Assembly (NCBI GenBank): GCA_024699005.1
Contig: JAILQN010000224.1
Location: 1 to 18,954 of the forward strand
Length of the DNA stretch: 18,954 nt
Direction: 5' to 3'
Source: Clostridia bacterium
GTDB lineage: Bacteria > Bacillota_A > Clostridia > Oscillospirales > Acutalibacteraceae
Position numbers and translations under genes: made by a program. Positions 14,392 through 18,954 of this stretch are shown here, in pieces (positions within the stretch are counted from its first letter, which is position 1; each line of letters starts with the position of its first letter). Below the pieces are notes generated by a model, which was not told the DNA's origin, searched no databases, and saw only the letters and a list, made by a program, of their open reading frames with translations.

Positions 14392-14454
14392 TTTGTGCAG
14401 TGATTTTAACATATAACCATGGATTTGTCAGGTTTGTGCAGTTGACTGCACAAA
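14392..14454. promoter_or_regulatory. Three copies of TTTGTGCAGT, two forming a perfect palindrome
   Basis: TTTGTGCAGT occurs at 14392-14401 and 14433-14442, and inverted as ACTGCACAAA at 14445-14454. The last two form a 22-bp palindrome with a 2-bp centre. The extra direct copy 41 bp away suggests a protein-binding array rather than a hairpin alone. No T-tract follows. Confidence 0.5.
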
Positions 14455-14598
14455 AATGCTGTCGCCTCAGATCCCGGCAGAGGGTTATGTATTCAGGCCG
14501 CGGTTTTTTTGAAGAAGGTTTTGTATGGTCTGCGCGGTTTCAGGTCTGAAGCATAAAAAATCGTTCTTCAAGGATTCTGTGTAAAATAAAACGTATGC

Positions 14599-14722
14599 TG
14601 GTACCGCGCGTGCCTACACGCGCGTTGTGCCCGCTGACTGAACGCTATCCCATTTTTTGGCTTTGCTGAAATTGCTCTTTTATTTGGCAAGCCCAACGCG
14701 CGTGTGGGCACGCGCGGTACCA
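14599..14722. mobile_element. MITE-like element with 29-bp terminal inverted repeats and ATGC flanking repeat
   Basis: Arms at 14599-14627 and 14694-14722 are inverted copies with one mismatch in 29 bp, starting TGGTACCGCGCG. The 66-nt interior has no ORF. The flanking bases are ATGC on both sides (14595-14598 and 14723-14726), as expected for a 4-bp target duplication. The short size and lack of a transposase indicate a non-autonomous element. Confidence 0.7.
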
Positions 14723-14808
14723 ATGCGGCCGATATGTTTTATCAGACAGTCTTATCAGTAATCATCGCATTTCGATGGACATATTACACGTAAATCCGTG
14801 AGGATCCC

Positions 14809-14846
14809 AAAAAATGGTCAGCGCCGTTTCCATACGGCGCTGATCA
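14809..14846 (-). terminator. Terminator of the XRE regulator gene
   Basis: A 13-bp stem (14815-14827 with 14834-14846, one G-T pair) with a 6-nt loop is followed, on the minus strand, by six Ts (As at 14809-14814). The regulator's TGA (14844-14846) is part of the stem. Seven Ts at 14847-14853 on the plus side make it potentially bidirectional. Confidence 0.8.
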
Positions 14847-15065
14847 TTTTTTTATACTTGTTTTTATAAACGTCGGATCGTCCGTTCTTTCAAGCAGGTA
14901 ATCTATCGAAACGTTAAAATAATCCGCTATGGAGATCAGAGTATCGTAACCTGCTTCGCGCTGACCGTTTTCATGCCGGCTGATGCTGTTCTGGTTCAGG
15001 TTCAGATCCATGGACAGCTTCAGCTGCGAGATCCCTCGCGCCGTACACAGTTCCTTTAGCTTCAT
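14844..15065 (-). CDS. XRE-family HTH transcriptional regulator
   Basis: A 73-residue DNA-binding protein consisting almost only of a Cro/C1-type helix-turn-helix. Residues 3-57 match the family: LKELCTARGISQLKLSMDL, then recognition helix NQNSISRHENGQRE at 24-37, and the closing LISIADYFNVSIDYLL at 43-58. There is no ligand or protease domain. A Shine-Dalgarno GGAG lies about 10 nt before the ATG (plus-strand 15076-15079). It is divergent from the large secreted protein at 15164, sharing a 98-bp region with two related palindromes over both promoters. It is very probably an autoregulated repressor of that gene; the target is inferred from position. Confidence 0.92.
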   Translation of the reverse strand: MKLKELCTARGISQLKLSMDLNLNQNSISRHENGQREAGYDTLISIADYFNVSIDYLLERTDDPTFIKTSIKK

Positions 15066-15090
15066 CGGGATTATTCTCCGTTAATTTCCA

Positions 15091-15119
15091 TTGACACTAT
15101 TATACCGGTTTGGTATACT
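15091..15119 (+). promoter_or_regulatory. Promoter of the CHAP/Ig protein gene
   Basis: TTGACA (15091-15096), a 17-nt spacer and TATACT (15114-15119), close to consensus. The start point would be near 15126. The -10 lies within the first palindrome and the start point within the second. Confidence 0.85.
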
Positions 15120-15127
15120 CGTGTTAT
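15099..15127 (-). promoter_or_regulatory. Divergent promoter of the XRE regulator
   Basis: On the minus strand a perfect TATAAT (15104-15099) lies 17 nt from ATAACA (15127-15122, 4/6 of a -35). It overlaps the opposite promoter and both palindromes, so one bound protein could control both genes. Confidence 0.6.
15101..15117. promoter_or_regulatory. Operator 1 (17-bp palindrome)
   Basis: TATACCGGTTTGGTATA: perfect 6-bp arms around a 5-bp centre, covering the -10 elements of both divergent promoters. It is the probable binding site of the XRE protein encoded at 14844-15065. Confidence 0.75.
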
Positions 15128-15141
15128 TCCGATTTGGAATA
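15125..15141. promoter_or_regulatory. Operator 2 (17-bp palindrome)
   Basis: TATTCCGATTTGGAATA: same architecture as operator 1, 14 of 17 bases identical, with the two arm differences compensating each other so the palindrome is kept. It starts 24 bp after operator 1 and covers the plus start point and the minus -35. Confidence 0.75.
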
Positions 15142-15163
15142 TATGTGAAAGGAAGAAAAGTTT

Positions 15164-18100
15164 ATGAAAAAAATGAAAAAATTTCTTACGGTTCTTATGA
15201 CTGTCGTGATGCTGGCAGGGGTTCTGCCTGTGGGTTTGAATATCGGTATTATAGCAAATGCTTCAGGAGGAGTTGCTTCTAAGCTTGAATACATCAAAAG
15301 TGTATATCCTGTCGGTTCATATTTTACAAGTGATGGACAGCTTGACGAAAGCAATCAAAACGACAGATGTAAGCTCAGTAACATACCTGAAAAAGGTGGT
15401 TTGACTTCAGGTGCCACAGTAAAATCTGCATGGGGCGAAACTGAAGCTTGGTCCTGTGTCGCTTTTGCAAGGTATGTATTTTATAATATTTTCAATACTA
15501 GCCAAATGAACCAGATCAATCTTTCTCAAGCAAAGATTGGTGATTATGTCGAGTTTAGCGGTCACGCTGGAATATATCTTTCTCACGATGCAAATAATGT
15601 TTATGTATATGATTCGAATTATCAAAATCCTTACGAAAACAAAGTTGGGTATAATACAGGAGTTTCTAGGAATCGTTTTTTAGCTGTATACAGGGCAGCA
15701 AAATATGAAGAGATTGATGGTAAGTTCTCTCTCGACATAAACGGTTGTCTTGACGGCGTCGACAGCGGTGACCTCGGCGATTACGGCACATGCGACGTAT
15801 ATATAAACGGTAGTCCTGTTGCGAATAACGTAAAAGATTTCTATTCGGCGAACGGTACATTTGATAAAGACTCCACATACGAGATAAAGAATATCAAAGC
15901 AAATAAAGGATATAAATATAACGGGGTAAAGTCCGGCTCTCTTTCCGGAACACTTGACAGTAACAAGGAAGTGCGGCTGAGTTTTTCCAAAAGCCCAGCT
16001 GTATGGTGGGGAGTGACAGGCTCGCAGATCTCTGATGGGGAAAAACATAAGAAAAACCCCACGGTTTCCGGAGAAGTCTACTTCTGGGTGACGGATAACA
16101 GCAGCGCGAGTAAAAAATATGCGAAGATCTGGATAGACAATGACGTTATTGCCGATGAAGCAAAATCAGCAAAGGACGACAGTGACGGAAAGTATTATTT
16201 CAGCTGTAAGATCGATACGACAGGTCTTTCAAACGGAAGTCATACTTTCTGGCTGTATTTGTATGAAAATGACAAAAAGACCGATGAGATACAGGAACCG
16301 TTCACGGTAAATAATACTGCGGAGATCTCCTGGTGGGGTGTTTCTGATACCGACGGTGAGACAAATAAGGATACGACCGCAAAACCGACTGTTTCCGGAG
16401 TGAAACGGTTCTGGGTAGCTGATTCGTTGAAAGCGGAAAATGAATATGTAAACTTCTTTATCGACGGAAAACTTCTGGCTGATAATGTCGTATCGGAGAA
16501 ATGGAAGGATACAAACGATAAGTATTTTGATTTTACCATCGATACCGTGACGTTGAGCAGTACGGATCATATTGCGACAGCATCTCTGTATGTAAACGGT
16601 ACAAGAAAATGTACTGTCGCAAAAACTTTTACAGTCTATAATGATTCCATCCGCTGGTGGGGACTTACAGATGAAGACCATGAATCGCATGAAGACAGGA
16701 CATATTCGCCGGACATTTCAGGTCGGAGGATGCTGTGGTTCCAGGTCCCGAAGAATGAAACATCCTTTGTATACAGCATAAAGATTGATGATGAGTATGT
16801 CGTTGAAAATCAGGAATATGATAACTCCTACTGGGTCTCATATACCGATCATTTTGCAAGCTTTGCCAACGGAGATCACACCCTGGCGCTTGAATACGGC
16901 AGCGGAGAAGCAGCAAAGACCATCATTGTGCCCTTTACGGCGAAAAATGAGTTCGCCTGGTGGGGTGTGACGAGCACAACGGATACAAGCACGGGAGATC
17001 AGAGCAGATGTCCGACCGTAACGGGTACGCAGATGTTCCGGTATTACGCGCCTGCGGGAAAAAGCGGCTGGTATTATATAATGAAGGTCGACGGCAAAAG
17101 CAAGACGGGACCACAGTTGTATGACGGGGCATTGTGGGTCTCATATACCCTTGACACGAGCAAACTTGAAAACGGCATACACACAATTCAGCTCTACGCC
17201 GTAAATGATGATTCGACTATCAGAACCGTAACAAATAGTTTCATTGTCGCAAATGCAAATAGCAGTTCCCTTGTCGAAAATATAATAATTACGTCTCAGC
17301 CCGTGGATGTTGCGGCAGCAGCAGGCACGACCGCGAAGTTCACAGTGGAAGCGACCGGCGCGGATTCCTATGAGTGGCAGGTATCGGGAGACAACGGCAA
17401 AACCTGGAAGCAGTCCGGCGCGGGAACGGCGAAGAGCGCGACTTTAATGGTCCGTGTGACAGCAGCTACTTCTAAGGTTTTGTACAGATGTGCAGTGTCA
17501 AACGCCGATGAAACCGTATATTCGGACAATGTCAGAATAATTCCGGATAATGAAAAACCGGTCATTACGTCTCAACCGATGAACGTGAGCCTGAAGTCAG
17601 GCGCAGCGGCAAGCTTCAGTGTAAAAGCTCTGAGCGCAACACCGCTGTTTTATCAGTGGCAGGTATCCGGCGATAACGGCAAGACCTGGAAGACTACCGG
17701 CGCCTACGGAGCGAATACCGCGAAGATGACCGTGACCGCAAGTGCTTCGACGGCAAAGGCGGTCTACAGATGCGCGGTGAAGAATTCCAGGGGAACGACG
17801 TATACAAACACGGTATCCATCACTCTTACGGATGCAAATCCGGTCATCAGGGTCCAGCCGGTAAAAGTGAAAGCCAAGACAGGGGCTGCGGCCTCATTCA
17901 GCGTTGCCGCCTCCGGAGCGGAGTCTTATCAGTGGCAGGTGTCCGGTGACAACGGCAAGACCTGGAAGACTACCGGTGCTTCCGGAGCGAATACCGCGAA
18001 GATGACCGTGACCGCAAGTACCTCGACGGCAAAGGCAGTTTACAGATGCGCAATAAATAACGCCAACGGAACTGTGTATTCGAATACGGTATCGATCATT

Positions 18101-18385
18101 ATTACGAATGTAAAGCCGGTCATCAGGGTCCAGCCCGTCAACGTGAACGCGAAGACCGGGACCGCGGTTTCATTCAGCGTTGTCGCCTACGGCGCGGCGT
18201 CTTATCAGTGGCAGGTGTCGGGGGACAACGGCAAGACCTGGAAGACTACCGGCGCTTCCAGAGCGAAAACCGCCGCATTATCCGTAAATGCGACAGCGGC
18301 AACGTCCAAAGTGCTTTACAGATGCGCGGTGACAAACGACATCGGTACCCTGTATTCGAACAGTGTCAAGATAGTTATCGGGTGA
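15164..18385 (+). CDS. Secreted CHAP-like cysteine hydrolase with eight Ig-like modules
   Basis: 1073 residues. Signal peptide about 1-34 (MKKMKKFL, cleavage near ANA-SG). Residues 40-178 resemble a CHAP/NlpC-type amidase or peptidase: Cys98 in WSCVAFARYVF, His134 in FSGHAGIYL and a polar residue in YVYDSNY (D150 or N152), with IGDYVEF at 125-131. Such enzymes cut peptidoglycan; activity here is inferred. Residues 185-276 form a beta-rich domain. Four modules of about 100 residues begin with WWG at 281, 390, 498 and 599. Four Ig-like modules follow at about 709-794, 799-889, 893-981 and 985-1072, each with QWQVSGDNGKTWK (EWQ in the first) and a YRCAV or YRCAI strand. There is no LPXTG motif, TM anchor or dockerin, so the protein is secreted or held by the modules. 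AAAGGA (15148-15153) precedes the ATG. It is controlled by the divergent XRE promoter region and ends at a bidirectional terminator. Confidence 0.85.
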   Translation: MKKMKKFLTVLMTVVMLAGVLPVGLNIGIIANASGGVASKLEYIKSVYPVGSYFTSDGQLDESNQNDRCKLSNIPEKGGLTSGATVKSAWGETEAWSCVAFARYVFYNIFNTSQMNQINLSQAKIGDYVEFSGHAGIYLSHDANNVYVYDSNYQNPYENKVGYNTGVSRNRFLAVYRAAKYEEIDGKFSLDINGCLDGVDSGDLGDYGTCDVYINGSPVANNVKDFYSANGTFDKDSTYEIKNIKANKGYKYNGVKSGSLSGTLDSNKEVRLSFSKSPAVWWGVTGSQISDGEKHKKNPTVSGEVYFWVTDNSSASKKYAKIWIDNDVIADEAKSAKDDSDGKYYFSCKIDTTGLSNGSHTFWLYLYENDKKTDEIQEPFTVNNTAEISWWGVSDTDGETNKDTTAKPTVSGVKRFWVADSLKAENEYVNFFIDGKLLADNVVSEKWKDTNDKYFDFTIDTVTLSSTDHIATASLYVNGTRKCTVAKTFTVYNDSIRWWGLTDEDHESHEDRTYSPDISGRRMLWFQVPKNETSFVYSIKIDDEYVVENQEYDNSYWVSYTDHFASFANGDHTLALEYGSGEAAKTIIVPFTAKNEFAWWGVTSTTDTSTGDQSRCPTVTGTQMFRYYAPAGKSGWYYIMKVDGKSKTGPQLYDGALWVSYTLDTSKLENGIHTIQLYAVNDDSTIRTVTNSFIVANANSSSLVENIIITSQPVDVAAAAGTTAKFTVEATGADSYEWQVSGDNGKTWKQSGAGTAKSATLMVRVTAATSKVLYRCAVSNADETVYSDNVRIIPDNEKPVITSQPMNVSLKSGAAASFSVKALSATPLFYQWQVSGDNGKTWKTTGAYGANTAKMTVTASASTAKAVYRCAVKNSRGTTYTNTVSITLTDANPVIRVQPVKVKAKTGAAASFSVAASGAESYQWQVSGDNGKTWKTTGASGANTAKMTVTASTSTAKAVYRCAINNANGTVYSNTVSIIITNVKPVIRVQPVNVNAKTGTAVSFSVVAYGAASYQWQVSGDNGKTWKTTGASRAKTAALSVNATAATSKVLYRCAVTNDIGTLYSNSVKIVIG
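16004..17251 (+). repeat. Four WWG-type beta-sandwich modules
   Basis: Diverged repeats of about 100 residues start at protein positions 281, 390, 498 and 599. The shared pattern is WWG(V/L), an acidic loop, P-(T/D)-(V/I)-(S/T)-G, an IDG-type strand, L-x-NG-x-H-T and a closing F-x-V-x-N. I do not recognise a named family. Confidence 0.7.
17288..18379 (+). repeat. Four tandem Ig-like modules
   Basis: Repeats of about 90 residues with QP-x-(D/N/K)-V at the start, WQVSGDNGKTWK in the middle and YRCA near the end. Modules 2-4 share the central block almost identically at DNA level (around 17653, 17929 and 18205), suggesting recent duplication or gene conversion; module 1 is more diverged. Confidence 0.85.
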
Positions 18386-18403
18386 TATCGGACAAAAAAC
18401 AGA

Positions 18404-18444
18404 CGGGCGGCTCCCTGTGAGCTGTCCGCTGTGTTTATTGTTTT
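18404..18444. terminator. Bidirectional terminator between convergent genes
   Basis: A 10-bp stem (18404-18413 with 18419-18428, two G-U pairs) with loop CCTGT. On the plus side a T-rich tail follows (18432-18444). On the minus side six Ts follow (As at 18394-18399). It separates the CHAP/Ig gene from the sialidase-like gene. Confidence 0.65.
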
Positions 18445-18452
18445 AAAGTGTT

Positions 18453-18954
18453 TTATTCATCCGGTATGTCTACCGTTTCAAACCGCACCACTCCGTGCTC
18501 GCAGGTGTCGTACAATACCGCCGCTGTGTGATCGCCGTACGGGATGATAACGGAGTAGGAGAAATATCCCTCGGTCACTCTGAACACGTCCCGCAGGATC
18601 ATTTCGTTGTTCTCCGCTAAAAGAAAATCGTAGATCCTGCCGCGGGCGCGGTTATGGGCGTCGTCGCCTCTGCCGCGGATGTGGGATATATAAATATGCT
18701 TTCCGTCGGTCATCGCGCCGAAGTTGCATCCGGAATGGACGAGCACGGGCAGCCTGACCGGTTCGCTCCATTCGCCCGCGGTCATATCGTAGTCGGCGTA
18801 ACATATCCGCCTAGTATCGCTGCGGAAGAAGAGCCTTATTTTTCCGTCCGGCAGTTCCACGGGCTTGGATTCTCCGCTCCAGGGTATATCGCCGGTCGCG
18901 GGAACGTATGGGGTGCGGACGAAGCTTCTGCAGTTGTCCGTCGAGATCGCGAGA
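18453..18954 (-). CDS. Sialidase / BNR-repeat-like protein, C-terminal part (partial)
   Basis: The frame stays open to the window edge, so the gene continues beyond 18954; a GTG near 18860 is an internal codon, not the start. About 166 residues are visible before TAA at 18453-18455. STDNCRSF near the visible start resembles an Asp-box (S-x-D-x-G-x-x-F/W) with Gly replaced by Cys. Next come VELPDGKIRLFFRSD, a GEWSEPVRLPV strand and, near the end, EGYFSYSVIIPYGD followed by AVLYDT, matching the closing blade of exo-alpha-sialidase-like six-bladed propellers (YSxL...G...LYE). The usual catalytic Glu and Tyr of the last blades may be E-G-Y-F-S-Y here but cannot be assigned without the rest. The substrate could be sialic acid or another glycan. 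Confidence 0.75.
   Translation of the reverse strand, partial: LAISTDNCRSFVRTPYVPATGDIPWSGESKPVELPDGKIRLFFRSDTRRICYADYDMTAGEWSEPVRLPVLVHSGCNFGAMTDGKHIYISHIRGRGDDAHNRARGRIYDFLLAENNEMILRDVFRVTEGYFSYSVIIPYGDHTAAVLYDTCEHGVVRFETVDIPDE

Larger units (their letters stand above)
14368..14843. other. 476-bp noncoding region after the AAA ATPase gene
   Basis: It contains TTTGTGCAGT half-sites (14392-14454), a MITE-like element (14599-14722) and the terminator of the minus-strand regulator (14809-14846). Between 14455 and 14598 only a weak 8-bp stem (14509-14516 with 14564-14571) and T- and A-runs were seen; no gene is supported. Confidence 0.7.

Overview
The window reads as chromosomal DNA from a low-to-moderate GC Bacillota (Firmicutes), most likely a gut Clostridia of the Oscillospirales / Ruminococcaceae type. 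Evidence for this is a set of DUF6273 secreted proteins, a type I dockerin, an LPXTG-like C-terminus, Ig-like repeat modules, AAA_14-DUF4143 ATPases, strong AGGAGG ribosome binding sites and several short palindromic dispersed repeats. The taxonomic call is inference; no rRNA or tRNA gene is present.

Layout. (1) 1-4500, secreted and surface proteins: a DUF6273-dockerin protein, an alkaline phosphatase, a second DUF6273 protein with a Thr-rich stalk and membrane anchor, and a 23-codon small ORF closed by a terminator. (2) 4501-9668, a three-gene ABC exporter operon: ABC half-transporter, DUF1854 protein, ABC half-transporter. Both transporters carry an unusual N-terminal domain followed by a zinc-ribbon-like Cys/His cluster. 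A perfect 28-bp inverted repeat lies between the second and third genes. (3) 9669-13101, an AT-richer cluster: a zinc-ribbon gene interrupted by one in-frame TAG, a two-TM protein with 13-residue tandem repeats, then a GC-richer secreted parallel beta-helix protein. (4) 13108-14367, an AAA_14-DUF4143 ATPase. (5) 14368-14843, noncoding DNA with repeated TTTGTGCAGT half-sites and a MITE-like element that has 29-bp terminal inverted repeats and an ATGC direct repeat on both flanks. (6) 14844-18385, a divergent pair: a small XRE repressor and a 1073-residue secreted CHAP-like protein with eight Ig-like modules. Their shared promoter region holds two related 17-bp palindromes with compensatory changes. 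(7) 18453 to the window end, the C-terminal part of a sialidase-like protein on the minus strand.

How the parts fit. The surface theme (dockerin, stalk, beta-helix, CHAP/Ig protein, sialidase) fits a mucosal or plant-fibre niche. The ABC-DUF1854-ABC unit is the most coherent candidate system: a probable heterodimeric exporter with metal-binding, PH-like cytosolic N-terminal domains and a small partner protein, substrate unknown. The XRE/CHAP pair is the clearest regulatory circuit. Everything here was read by eye; family names rest on recalled motifs, not on searches.
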